Program-made: the position numbers and the translations under genes
Assembly (NCBI GenBank): GCA_964342695.1
Contig: CAYFFV010000001.1
Coordinates: forward strand, 124,001 to 188,000
Length of the DNA stretch: 64,000 nt
Direction of reading: 5' to 3'
From: CAYFFV01 sp964342695
Lineage (GTDB): Bacteria; Acidobacteriota; Vicinamibacteria; Vicinamibacterales; UBA8438
The notes under the pieces: model-generated
Database searches by the model: none
The model's input: only the letters and a program-made list of their open reading frames with translations
What the model was told of the DNA's origin: nothing
Part shown: positions 1-8,693 of the stretch, in pieces
Layout of the letters: each line of letters starts with the position of its first letter
Numbering within the stretch: the first letter of the stretch is position 1

Positions 1-206
1 TAGTATAAGTCGATCTTTTGAAGTTGATTATTTTCAGGTGAGTTTATTTCTGAATCGTTTTCCAGTGTGTTTTCACTCACTTGTTGTCCATTCTTGAACA
101 AGCTGCCAGAGATCCATGTGATGAATATAACGATCGCCACAGTGAGCACAAAATATGACGATGTTTTGATCCATTTTGGCCGACTGTTCTCTATGGCTTC
201 GGTCAT
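1..206 (-). CDS. Truncated membrane-anchored protein downstream of the amidase
   Basis: The first 68 codons of a minus-strand gene lie here and the rest is beyond the window edge. The ATG at 206-204 overlaps the TGA of the amidase gene (ATGA), so the two are translationally coupled. The visible protein has a short charged N-terminus, one transmembrane helix at about residues 19-38 and then a polar, Asn/Glu-rich linker, as in a periplasmic protein held by an N-terminal anchor. In several phyla the gene after such an amidase encodes a GerMN-domain protein; that identity is a guess from context, because no domain is visible in the part present. Confidence 0.6.
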   Translation of the reverse strand, partial: MTEAIENSRPKWIKTSSYFVLTVAIVIFITWISGSLFKNGQQVSENTLENDSEINSPENNQLQKIDLY

Positions 207-1765
207 TCTTGTTCCTGTGAGTTTGTGGGGTTGATTTGATCCCACCGATCGAGATCTGAACCAAACTTTAAGATACTTGCTACGAGTGATTCTACGACTG
301 CAGTTTGAAAGCGGTCGCTTGTGAGACGATATTCCTCAGCGGGTTCGTAAATCGATCCGAGTTCGATTAACACTGCCGGCATGTTTGCACCGACAAGCAC
401 GCGAAAGGGCGCCTGTTGTATGGGTTGAGTATTCATAGCGATGCGCTGTTTGAGCTCATTTTGGACAATACTGGAAAGGTGAGCCGATTGTTCAACGTAT
501 CCAATCTGTGCAACATCCCACAGTAGCATATTGATCGTCCGACTCCCACCAGTTACAACTGAAACGGGAGCAGTTGCATGTTCGGCGAGTTCTTGTGCCT
601 CACTGCTGTATTCGTCGATACTGAGATAAAAGACCTCTGCGCCAATTGCTGAAGGTCGAGCCGACGAATTTACGTGCAAGCTTATAAAGAGGTCAGCTTT
701 GTTGTTGTTAGCGATAGCAGCCCGTGCATCTAGGTCGACCGTTTCATCCCGATCGCGCGTCAGAATTACGTCAAGTCCAAGACGATTCTCTATAACCTGT
801 TGTAGTTGTAGAGCGATGGCAAGAGTAATATCTTTTTCATTTGTTCCGTTAACCCCTTGGCTGCCATAGTCACTTCCCCCATGTCCGGGATCGATTGCGA
901 CAGAACGAATTTGTTTCTTATTTGAAAAATCTGGGAAGGATGTAGGTAAAGTTTCTGTTAGGTTATCAGCGTTTAATGATGTGACCTCTTCCACGGAAGC
1001 ATCAGCTGCTGCAATATTCTTAGAAACAAGATCTATCGATAAAAGCTCTCCGCCATTTGTTAATTTCTGACTGGAAACACTTAAACTGTCAAATGTTGGT
1101 CCAAGGGAGATGCTGATATCTGGTGATTCAGAAAGTTGTTCGAAAGTTGTGACTAATTCGCCACTCAAAAGTGGAAAATCAAGGATATCGAGTCCATTTG
1201 CATCAAAGTGAAGAGTCAGGTGTTGTAAATCTTGATCAATCTTATAAGAAGTGGCAGGTGTAACTTCAAGCGTCAGTCGATCATAATCAGTGCCACTAAG
1301 ATAACTTGTCGAAATTTTTGGCACATGCGCATCTTCTAAAACGAGCACCCGTGAATTAGAACGGAAATCGAATGTGCCGGAGTATATGGGTTGTAACACT
1401 CGTTCAAGAAATTCAAGTGGGATCGCCCATTGTCCTTGGAAGATTCTAGGGGCCGATCGCAGGGAAATGAGTCTTCCGTTAACGGAAACGACCTGTTGGC
1501 CTTCAGTGAGAATAATATTGGCTGATTCAGTCGAAATAGAAAGTATATCCGGGCGAGAATTTTCCTCAATTTGAATTTGGATCAGAGGCACGAGTGCATT
1601 TAGCGACAGCATTTCCTGTCCCTCAACATTAAATGTTGGGATTCTGTCTGTTCCCGACGTGGAATACACGAGTAACTCTGATGAAATCTGTCCCTGTGCA
1701 TGAGGTCCAGAAAAGGACATCGATAGGAGACAAGATACGACTAATATAGAGAGGAACCGTAACAT
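203..1765 (-). CDS. N-acetylmuramoyl-L-alanine amidase (Amidase_3)
   Basis: A 520-residue exported cell-wall hydrolase that cleaves the bond between N-acetylmuramic acid and the stem peptide. An N-terminal signal peptide (about 1-24) is followed by a beta-rich region (about 30-250) resembling copper-amine-oxidase-N and AMIN-type wall-targeting modules. The zinc amidase domain starts near residue 288: DPGHGG (292-297, zinc ligand H295), the NEKD glutamate E310, SLHVNSS with H364, and the C-terminal VLIELG glutamate region. All expected zinc and catalytic positions are therefore present. It is the first gene of a unit continuing into the truncated membrane-protein gene and is divergent from the hydrolase at 1912. 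Confidence 0.9.
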   Translation of the reverse strand: MLRFLSILVVSCLLSMSFSGPHAQGQISSELLVYSTSGTDRIPTFNVEGQEMLSLNALVPLIQIQIEENSRPDILSISTESANIILTEGQQVVSVNGRLISLRSAPRIFQGQWAIPLEFLERVLQPIYSGTFDFRSNSRVLVLEDAHVPKISTSYLSGTDYDRLTLEVTPATSYKIDQDLQHLTLHFDANGLDILDFPLLSGELVTTFEQLSESPDISISLGPTFDSLSVSSQKLTNGGELLSIDLVSKNIAAADASVEEVTSLNADNLTETLPTSFPDFSNKKQIRSVAIDPGHGGSDYGSQGVNGTNEKDITLAIALQLQQVIENRLGLDVILTRDRDETVDLDARAAIANNNKADLFISLHVNSSARPSAIGAEVFYLSIDEYSSEAQELAEHATAPVSVVTGGSRTINMLLWDVAQIGYVEQSAHLSSIVQNELKQRIAMNTQPIQQAPFRVLVGANMPAVLIELGSIYEPAEEYRLTSDRFQTAVVESLVASILKFGSDLDRWDQINPTNSQEQE

Positions 1766-1911
1766 CTTGGTGGTGTAGATTTAGGTATCATGATATCACT
1801 CTCGATCAAGATATTTAGTGCATTGATTTATAAGGTTTTAATATGGGCGTTAAACTGCCGGGTTCTATAGACTTAGTTTTTCTTCTTTTCAAGAGAGCGA
1901 AGGAGTTTTAA

Positions 1912-2634
1912 ATGAAATTAACGGTTTTGAGTCTCGTGCTGGCGCTGATGTGGTTGTCTCCCGTCACGGCGGCCAGTCGTACTGTCGATATTACGAGTGC
2001 TGACGGTGTTGTAATTAAGGGAAGCTACTACGATGCCGGTCAAAATGGTCCTGCCATGCTTTTGGTTCATCAATGCAATATGGACCGAACCTCGTGGGAG
2101 ACAATTGCGACAAGTTTGTCCAATTCTGGAGTGCATGTTCTGACAATTGATCTTCGTGGTTTTGGTGAAACACCGGGGGAAGGCTTAGTTTCACCAGAGT
2201 CATTTCCAAGGTTGCTGAAGCAATCTCCACCAGATCTCGATGCAGCGTATGCTTTTCTGGTCAAGCAAGGTGGTGTCGACCAATCCAAAATTGGTGTTGG
2301 AGGTGCGAGTTGTGGCGTTGCGTTGACCTCTGATCTTATGACTCGGAATCCTGAGGTCAAGGCGTTCATGGCATTGTCAGGTTTTCCAAGCGAAGCGGCT
2401 CAGGCCCATATTGCCGCAACACCTAGTCTTGCAGTATTTGGTGCTGCCGCAGATGCAGATGACCTGACACCTGGTGTCCACGAAGTTATCAAGACTGCAG
2501 TCAGTGGTTCAAAGCATCCTAAATCTGTCGCTAAGATTTACGAAGGTACCGAGCACGGTGTGCCTATGTTTGGACCGAATCCAGACCTTGAACCAGCCAT
2601 TATTTCTTGGCTCAAGGGGCAACTCCTGAATTAA
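1912..2634 (+). CDS. Secreted alpha/beta hydrolase, dienelactone-hydrolase-like
   Basis: This 240-residue protein has a clear signal peptide (cleavage near 20-21, VTAA) and an alpha/beta-hydrolase fold. The nucleophile elbow is GGASCG with Ser133; an Asp in ADADD and the His in GTEHG are the likely acid and base. An AGGAG site precedes the ATG. The size and fold fit dienelactone-hydrolase-like or small serine esterases, and the substrate cannot be read from the sequence. Its 3' end overlaps the convergent symporter gene by four bases, leaving no room for a separate intergenic terminator. Confidence 0.8.
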   Translation: MKLTVLSLVLALMWLSPVTAASRTVDITSADGVVIKGSYYDAGQNGPAMLLVHQCNMDRTSWETIATSLSNSGVHVLTIDLRGFGETPGEGLVSPESFPRLLKQSPPDLDAAYAFLVKQGGVDQSKIGVGGASCGVALTSDLMTRNPEVKAFMALSGFPSEAAQAHIAATPSLAVFGAAADADDLTPGVHEVIKTAVSGSKHPKSVAKIYEGTEHGVPMFGPNPDLEPAIISWLKGQLLN

Positions 2635-4031
2635 TGTTTTTGTTTAGTTAGTAGGCGTGTTCCTGAGCCTGCGAGACAGCTCAGGAACGCTCCTCCTAAA
2701 CCGAACATTGCCGGTGTAAAACCGGCAAAACCACGTCCTTCCGTTGCAATTTGTACAAATGTAGCGAACGAGATTCCAGCTAGCATTGAGGTCAAAGCTT
2801 CTGTTGAGGTAAACCGCTTCAAATACAGTCCAGCGATTACTGGGACAAAGAGACTGACACTTAGTAACGTGTAAAAGAAGGCTAAAACATCGGCGATGGA
2901 ATCCGCCGTCACGGCCATCACTGTTCCCAGAAAGCCACCTCCAATTGCGGCCCACCTGGCCACAGTAAGCACCTCTTTATCCGTAGCATTAGGCTTCAGA
3001 ACACGTCTGTAAAAATCCTTCGAAAGCGATGTCGCCAGCATAAAGAGAATAACGTCAGCTGAGCTTATTTCTGCAGAAAATAATGCTGCAAGTCCTAAGG
3101 CTCCAACCACTGGAGGAAGGCTATGCATTAAGAGAGTGGGGAGGGCAAGGTCAGGATGAGAAAGCTCGGGAAAGGTCGAGCGTGCAATCATGCCTAACAG
3201 TGGGGGAATGGAGGCAAATACTAACAAAAAGAGCGCATTCCAACCGATACCAAGACGGACTGTTCGATCATCACGAGCAGCGTACACTTTTTGTAACAGT
3301 CCTGGTGATACTACAAATGCCGGAGCGAGCATGGCGAGATAAAACCAACCGGAGTTTCCTCCACGCCAAGGATTCCAATACTGCTCTATGTCGGAAGTCG
3401 CATGCATAACGTAAGTCAAGCCACCTGCTTCACTTAATGAAAGTGGGAGCACAACAGCGAAGCCAATAAGTAGCACGACGAGTTGTACGACGTTGACCCA
3501 TACGGCCGTTAGCAATCCTCCGGCAGTAAAGTAAGCGGTGACAACAATGCCGCCAATTACGCATCCCATCCAACGATCTAGTCCGGTAACGACGTTTAGT
3601 ACCCAGCCAATCGCCATCAATTGACCTGCTAGGATTGCAACGGTTCCTATCCACAGTAGGATTGTTACAGCTGACCTGACTCCTCCGCTATATCGGTATT
3701 CAAGAAAGTCTCCGATGGTTTCAAAATGATGTGTTGCAGCAAGTTGGCGTATCTTTGGACCAATCCATAGCGCGAGCGCTATGGATCCAAGTCCTGCAGA
3801 ACCAACCCACCACCAAGCACTTAGTCCATCTCGGTAACCCAAAGCCGCAGCATTAACGGTGGATCCAGCTCCAATATTTGAGGACAAAATCGTCGCGAAA
3901 AGCAAAAAGGGTGTTAATCGTCTACCTGCCACAAAAAAATCATCACGAATTGGCACACGATTACTAATGAAGAGACCAAAACACATCAAAGCAGTTGCAT
4001 AAATGATAAGGACAGCAAGTGCGAACGTCAT
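2631..4031 (-). CDS. Sodium:solute symporter (SSS family)
   Basis: A 466-residue integral membrane protein with about 12-13 hydrophobic helices. Its first third has the typical SSS sequence: a first helix, then FVAGR, then a second helix with SNIGAGS, which in this family forms part of the sodium and substrate site. A GGLTAVWVN segment matches the family signature region in the middle of the protein. The substrate (sugar, amino acid, carboxylate or other) cannot be assigned. The start codon overlaps the stop of the membrane esterase at 4028-5230 (ATGA), so the two are co-translated. That suggests the esterase releases a compound that the symporter imports (inference). Confidence 0.88.
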   Translation of the reverse strand: MTFALAVLIIYATALMCFGLFISNRVPIRDDFFVAGRRLTPFLLFATILSSNIGAGSTVNAAALGYRDGLSAWWWVGSAGLGSIALALWIGPKIRQLAATHHFETIGDFLEYRYSGGVRSAVTILLWIGTVAILAGQLMAIGWVLNVVTGLDRWMGCVIGGIVVTAYFTAGGLLTAVWVNVVQLVVLLIGFAVVLPLSLSEAGGLTYVMHATSDIEQYWNPWRGGNSGWFYLAMLAPAFVVSPGLLQKVYAARDDRTVRLGIGWNALFLLVFASIPPLLGMIARSTFPELSHPDLALPTLLMHSLPPVVGALGLAALFSAEISSADVILFMLATSLSKDFYRRVLKPNATDKEVLTVARWAAIGGGFLGTVMAVTADSIADVLAFFYTLLSVSLFVPVIAGLYLKRFTSTEALTSMLAGISFATFVQIATEGRGFAGFTPAMFGLGGAFLSCLAGSGTRLLTKQKH

Positions 4032-5230
4032 GATGAAGAACCATCAATTTTTTTCAATACCGATCCGAGGAAGCGTTCGACGGCGAAGGTGCTGATCTGT
4101 CCGCATGGCCCGCTAAAAAAATAGTCACAACCATGAGTCGCCCACGGCATACGCAGGATGAAATGAGGTACTCCTTCTTCTAGAAGCCGGGCACTCAAAA
4201 AATTGCTATGGAACGGTGCGACGTGTTCATCTCGGAGCCCCTGTATTAAAAGTGTAGGGGGTGTTGAGTCATTAACAAATTGGGTCGGCTCTGCGGCAAA
4301 GTACTGCGAACTGTGACTTTCAGGTGTCCCACCTAAATAAAGTTCAAGTATGCCTGAGGAATCAATCACGCCAAGTTTGGCAGGATTGTTGTACCCCCAT
4401 CTAAGAGCTATCGGAGCATAGAATGACACAACCCCACGGATAGAAGGGTCCTTGTTTGTATATGCGGATAGCAGTGCAATTTGTCCACCTGCGGAACGTC
4501 CAATCAATGCGATGCGATTTGGATCAAGGCCGTGACTATATTCAAGCGTTTTAATGTACTTAATAGCAGCGGTTAGATCTTCTTGAGCCGCAGGAAACTG
4601 CCATTGGGGCGCCAATCGATATTCAATGCTGGCTACAACGTAACCTCGAGATGCAAGGTAGTCATTGAGGGAGGTCAACTGGCGCTTATTTCCACTTGTC
4701 CATCCGCCGGCATGGACTACTATTACTACTGGCAAGGTTCCGTCCGCGAACGCTGGTCGATACAGGTCGAGGCGCAATTGTTTGTTATCGACAACTTGGT
4801 AGACATGTTCATCAACGAGAACATCTGAAGATGAAATTCCAGCTAGTAAATCTTTAAACACTAGGGCAGCCGGCCGAGGTGGTTTATTTGGGATGCTTTG
4901 GGAAATGCTCGAGCCAAATGTTTTTTCTAATGATATCGGTAATGTTCTGCTTAGTGTGACAGCGTTCCATAATGGAACTAGAAGAAGCAGAATGGCGATG
5001 GCGGCCAAAATGGATCCAAGAGCATCCAAACGGGAGCGTCGGTAACCTGGAATCAGTAGCAGTGAGAGTAGTGCGAGCCAGTGTCCCCATTCACTTAGAA
5101 CAACACTCGCTTGCCATAGCAGTCTGGTTGGCTGAGGAGATGTCGCGATAATTCCGGCTATGCAAACGCTGATTCCCGAGACAAGACGTCCCAATGTGCC
5201 AATGTTGAAAGTGTTGTTTTGTGCCATCAA
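4028..5230 (-). CDS. Membrane-anchored alpha/beta hydrolase (BD-FAE/HSL-like esterase)
   Basis: A 400-residue protein with three hydrophobic helices in the first ~95 residues and then a hydrolase domain. Within that domain HAGG (173-176) forms the oxyanion hole, GRSAG places the nucleophile at Ser246, an Asp lies in GLRDEH and a His in ATHG near the C-terminus. This matches carbohydrate- and carboxyl-esterases of the BD-FAE/hormone-sensitive-lipase group. The anchor implies membrane tethering, with the catalytic domain probably periplasmic. It is the first gene of a two-gene unit with the downstream symporter. Confidence 0.8.
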   Translation of the reverse strand: MMAQNNTFNIGTLGRLVSGISVCIAGIIATSPQPTRLLWQASVVLSEWGHWLALLSLLLIPGYRRSRLDALGSILAAIAILLLLVPLWNAVTLSRTLPISLEKTFGSSISQSIPNKPPRPAALVFKDLLAGISSSDVLVDEHVYQVVDNKQLRLDLYRPAFADGTLPVVIVVHAGGWTSGNKRQLTSLNDYLASRGYVVASIEYRLAPQWQFPAAQEDLTAAIKYIKTLEYSHGLDPNRIALIGRSAGGQIALLSAYTNKDPSIRGVVSFYAPIALRWGYNNPAKLGVIDSSGILELYLGGTPESHSSQYFAAEPTQFVNDSTPPTLLIQGLRDEHVAPFHSNFLSARLLEEGVPHFILRMPWATHGCDYFFSGPCGQISTFAVERFLGSVLKKIDGSSS

Positions 5231-5477
5231 AATATCTCTTGACTACGCTATCATGCCACGATGTTTTAGGCACCTCGATTACTGTTGGTCGACGCCACTT
5301 TTTTCGGTTGTCAGCATTTTTATGCGACGACAAGAGCGTGAAGGATTTACAATGTTGGTAGAGAATTTATACCCTGATCTTATAGATACTCTAAATGTTG
5401 TGAGACTGCCGGAGTGAGCGAACATCGTCAGTTCTGTGTGGTGCTATTTATCAGATTTTAGAAAGGAGACATATCCA

Positions 5478-6161
5478 GTGAAACGGAGCGATGTATTAAA
5501 TACCCTTGATGAATTAATTCAATCACGAAGTATTCTCGGTCATCCATTTTATGTGGCGTGGGAGCGAGGAGAGTTGACTCCTGAACAGCTTGCAACATAT
5601 GCACGCATGTACTATCCCCATGTTCAAGCATTTCCCGGATATCTGAAAGCCGTTATTGCAGGTTCAAGTGATGCGGAAACACGTGAAGAGTTGTCAAAAA
5701 ACCTTGCCGATGAATTGTCAGAGCCGAAAACGCATCCTGAATTATGGTTAGACTTTGCCCAGGCGGTGGGAGTGAATTCTGAGCAGCTTCAAGCTGAAAC
5801 ACCCGCTGATTCCACTCGCTCTGTAATAGCGGTGTTCACGGAATTAACAAATCGAAGTGTAACAAGTGGTCTTAGTGCACTTTACGCGTATGAGTCGCAA
5901 CAGCCGGAAGTGTCAAAGAGGAAAATGAAAGGGCTTTGTGAATTGTATGGAATAGAGAGCAGTGAGGCTCTTGAATATTTTTCAACTCATGCCACTGCGG
6001 ATGTTGAGCATCGGGAGGGAGAAAGAAAAGCTTTGGCTCGGTGTCTTGAATCTGGGGTTTCTGAAGACGAGATTTATCATTCTGCGAGTACTGCCCTTGA
6101 TGCTTATTGGAAATTACTGGACGGTGTTTGTGAAGTGGCCGACGTCCGGGTTTCTAGTTAA
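5478..6161 (+). CDS. CADD-like di-iron protein, probable self-sacrificing para-aminobenzoate synthase
   Basis: A 227-residue haem-oxygenase-fold protein of the CADD/PqqC-like group. I start it at GTG 5478 because AAAGGAG lies just upstream (5462-5468); the longer reading frame from 5436 has no such site. Compared from memory with Chlamydia CT610, the six di-iron ligands are present with constant spacing: E79, H86, E139, H171, D175 and H178. Also present are Y25, equivalent to the tyrosine that donates the para-aminobenzoate ring, and K149, equivalent to the lysine amino donor. The chlamydial enzyme makes para-aminobenzoate for folate from its own side chains. The gene stands alone, with a strong hairpin after it. 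A PqqC role is unlikely because no pqq genes are nearby. Confidence 0.82.
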   Translation: MKRSDVLNTLDELIQSRSILGHPFYVAWERGELTPEQLATYARMYYPHVQAFPGYLKAVIAGSSDAETREELSKNLADELSEPKTHPELWLDFAQAVGVNSEQLQAETPADSTRSVIAVFTELTNRSVTSGLSALYAYESQQPEVSKRKMKGLCELYGIESSEALEYFSTHATADVEHREGERKALARCLESGVSEDEIYHSASTALDAYWKLLDGVCEVADVRVSS

Positions 6162-6182
6162 GCAGAGCAAGTCTTATGAGGG

Positions 6183-6214
6183 TTTTTGAGCCGGGCAAAG
6201 GCCCGGCTCAAAAA
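6183..6214. terminator. Perfect bidirectional hairpin terminator
   Basis: A 14-bp perfect stem (6183-6196 with 6201-6214) encloses the tetraloop AAAG. The GC-rich core is flanked by five T on one side and five A on the other, so each strand ends in a U-tract. It lies between two convergent genes, the CADD-like gene and the last gene of the 6.2-10.6 kb operon, and can terminate both. Confidence 0.9.
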
Positions 6215-6231
6215 CATAAGTCACGTTTTGA

Positions 6232-7170
6232 TTACGGTGTATTTGAAACTAAAGGCGTAAGGTCCATTGACCGATTGCCTTCATGGCAAGCATATTCGAA
6301 TAGAACATATTCTGGTGGTGCTCGTTGCCATACGCGGAACGCGATTTTCCATGGTTGAGTAAATACATTTGGATCTTCAATCGTCGCCTCGTAATCAATG
6401 GTATCGGCATCAACAATGGTGAATCGTTCAACCACGTGAAGTGCCGGGCTATGGAAAGAACCAGCAGACATTCCTTCCCCGCCAAGCTCTCCGATAACCC
6501 ATGTCTTATCAGTCAGATTCTTTACATCAATAACTAGCGTGTTTCCTTCCCATCGGCCACGAGAATCTCCCATCCAGAGCTGTATATCTTTTCCGGGATG
6601 AGGGCTTCCGTCGATTGGGATTACTCTATATAAATGGTTGTGCTCATAGAGAATAATTACGTGTCCTGGTGTCTGGAGAACCTGCCATCCGTTGTATGAA
6701 CTTGAGAATGTTCCACGAGGTGTTCCTGCCGGTAGACATCGTACTCGTGAGTCAATAAAAGATTTACGGTCATACGGGTTGTCCCTGATATATGTTTTTT
6801 TAGCAAGCGCCCAAGGTTGCCAAGGGACTCTTCCATTCGGTGGATCAACTACAGCGTATCCTTCTCCTCTTCCGGAACCTTCGCGCAGGTCTCCTTCAGT
6901 CCATTCTGTGCCGTATGCTCCAGGATTTGGACCACGAACAGCGATCATTTTTTCTCCCCATTCTTCACGTTCTTCGTCGGTCCAACGCTCAAGTGACAGG
7001 TAAGCGGGTGAGATATAGATGCCTTGAATGTTTGGTTGTCCGTCAGGTAGAAGCTCAGGTTTGTAAGTTTCATTTTCTTGACCGGATAACAAACTGAGGC
7101 TAGATAAAACCAAAACAACTCCGACAATTGTCAGTGTCAAGGTTAGTGGTCGCAATAGAAAATTTTTCAT
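6232..7170 (-). CDS. Secreted CHEGN-family protein of unknown function (paralogue A)
   Basis: A 312-residue exported protein with an N-terminal signal peptide, one of nine paralogues in the window. Family landmarks in order: QPNIQGIY near residue 45, a central RCLPAG cysteine, a hydrophobic strand HVIILYEHNH, then WMGDSRGRWEGNTLV, an HVVERF strand, DPNVFTQPW, and the C-terminal YACHEGN. The conserved invariant Cys, His and Glu could form a metal or disulfide site, but the family has no function known to me. It is the last gene of a five-gene minus-strand operon and is closest to paralogue B, with which it shares a WTDEEREE-type segment after the first motif. Confidence 0.75.
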   Translation of the reverse strand: MKNFLLRPLTLTLTIVGVVLVLSSLSLLSGQENETYKPELLPDGQPNIQGIYISPAYLSLERWTDEEREEWGEKMIAVRGPNPGAYGTEWTEGDLREGSGRGEGYAVVDPPNGRVPWQPWALAKKTYIRDNPYDRKSFIDSRVRCLPAGTPRGTFSSSYNGWQVLQTPGHVIILYEHNHLYRVIPIDGSPHPGKDIQLWMGDSRGRWEGNTLVIDVKNLTDKTWVIGELGGEGMSAGSFHSPALHVVERFTIVDADTIDYEATIEDPNVFTQPWKIAFRVWQRAPPEYVLFEYACHEGNRSMDLTPLVSNTP

Positions 7171-7223
7171 AAGCGCGCTCTTTTCTACTAAGTGTCCTGG
7201 TTTATAAATCCCGTGAGCAGTAT

Positions 7224-7661
7224 TTATCGTTCCGTTGGATCCGCTCCATCAACGGGAGCTCCAGTGCCTGACGAACCTACAAACATTTTTCGACCATCTG
7301 GAAAGGTGACGTTTCGTCCGTTAGCAATGTTTTTTCCGTTTTTAGCTCTGTAACCTTCAACGACAATTTCGGTGCCAACGGGAATAGAATTTTTGTTCCA
7401 ACCTCGACGAAACATAGCATTCGGTGCGCCCGCTTCAATTTCCCACTTTACCACGGAACCATCGGCTTGAGGTACGTCGATATAAATCCACGAGTGAGGA
7501 TTCACCCAATCCATCCGAGTCACAACGCCAGAGAGTTGGACTGGTTTCGTTCCGTCAAATTCTGCGGTGAAGGCGTGGTGTGCATTTACGGACAATGTCC
7601 ATGCAGTCATCAAAGCAGTAACGGTAAATGAGACTAAGAAAGCGGCTTGTTTTAAATTCAT
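7224..7661 (-). CDS. Secreted DUF6152-family protein
   Basis: A 145-residue protein with a signal peptide ending near NAHHAF, the characteristic mature start of DUF6152 proteins. It then forms a small beta-barrel-like domain (SGVVTRMDWVNPHSWI, followed by VVEGYRAKNG). Function is unknown; the mature N-terminal histidines are a possible metal-binding feature. It lies between paralogues A and B of the CHEGN family with 15-53 bp gaps, and I infer that the proteins act together. A GAGG site lies at good distance before the ATG. Confidence 0.8.
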   Translation of the reverse strand: MNLKQAAFLVSFTVTALMTAWTLSVNAHHAFTAEFDGTKPVQLSGVVTRMDWVNPHSWIYIDVPQADGSVVKWEIEAGAPNAMFRRGWNKNSIPVGTEIVVEGYRAKNGKNIANGRNVTFPDGRKMFVGSSGTGAPVDGADPTER

Positions 7662-7676
7662 GTTATTACCTCACAG

Positions 7677-8630
7677 TTAATCTCTTGTGTCACCAAATGT
7701 AAGTTCCATAGTTCGGTTTCCTTCATGACACGCATATTCAAATAGCACATAATCCTTTGGAGCTCTAGTGAACACTCGGTACTTCATGGACCAAGGCTCC
7801 GTAAACACATTGGGATCTTCAATTGTGACTTCGTAATCAATATTATCTTTGTCGACTATTGTAAAGCGTTCGACGACATGAATATCTTCGCTGTGAAATG
7901 ATCCAATATGAATGCCTTCCCCGCCCAATTCCCCGATCACCCACGTTTTGTCGGTCAGGTTAGTGACATCAACAACTAATGTATTGCCTTCCCAGTGACC
8001 GCGAGAGTCACCCATCCATAGGTTGATGTCCTTACCAAGGTGAGGACTATCGTCGAGAGGAATGACGCGATATAAATGGTTGTGTTCATAAAGAATCACG
8101 ACATAACCTGGCGGTTGGAGGATCTGCCATCCGTTATAGAAACTCCAGAAGAAACCCCGAGGTGTGCCAGCAGGAAGACATCGAATTCTCGAGTCAAAAA
8201 ATTCTCTTTTCTCATATGGATGATGTGATAGATATTTCTTTTTTTGAAAGGCCCAATCTTGCCAAGGGATGCGACCAGATGTAGGCTTCGACACGCCATA
8301 AAAGTTGTCGGGATATGGGTAATCAGCGCGACGTTCGGTGGTCGACTGTTCTAGCCAGTCAAAGTCGTAAGCTCCTGTTTCAGGGCCGCGATGTTCGATC
8401 ATCGCTTGTCGGAATTCTTCACGTTCTTGGTCTGTATAATTTTCGATCGTGAACACCCACGGATTGATATAAATGCCCTGAATGTCTGGTTGTCCGTCAG
8501 CACGCCTGTTAGGTTCCCAAGATTCATCTGTTGCACTTGAATCTTGCCCAAAGACAAAGGCAGGATTGTTTCCCGCGATACCTATGAACAGGATTGATAA
8601 AGCTAGGAGAGCAAAAAGTATGTTTTTCAT
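7677..8630 (-). CDS. Secreted CHEGN-family protein (paralogue B)
   Basis: A 317-residue protein with a signal peptide (about 1-28). It carries the whole family signature: QPDIQGIY, RCLPAGTPRG, YVVILYEHNH, WMGDSRGHWEG, HVVERFTIVD, DPNVFTEPW and YACHEGN. Over the C-terminal two thirds it is very similar to paralogue A, which points to a recent tandem duplication around the DUF6152 gene. Fourth gene in transcription order counting from 10585 would be DUF6152; this one is third. Biochemical role unknown. Confidence 0.75.
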   Translation of the reverse strand: MKNILFALLALSILFIGIAGNNPAFVFGQDSSATDESWEPNRRADGQPDIQGIYINPWVFTIENYTDQEREEFRQAMIEHRGPETGAYDFDWLEQSTTERRADYPYPDNFYGVSKPTSGRIPWQDWAFQKKKYLSHHPYEKREFFDSRIRCLPAGTPRGFFWSFYNGWQILQPPGYVVILYEHNHLYRVIPLDDSPHLGKDINLWMGDSRGHWEGNTLVVDVTNLTDKTWVIGELGGEGIHIGSFHSEDIHVVERFTIVDKDNIDYEVTIEDPNVFTEPWSMKYRVFTRAPKDYVLFEYACHEGNRTMELTFGDTRD

Positions 8631-8693
8631 GTTCGCCCCATGTTCAGCATCTTATTTGTGTTGTTGTTGCTCTAATAGTTCCAAGGGTGAATT

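Noticed and set aside
5160..5417. 85-codon plus-strand frame before the CADD-like gene
   Set aside because: It overlaps the start of the membrane esterase gene on the other strand, has no ribosome site and no recognisable protein character.
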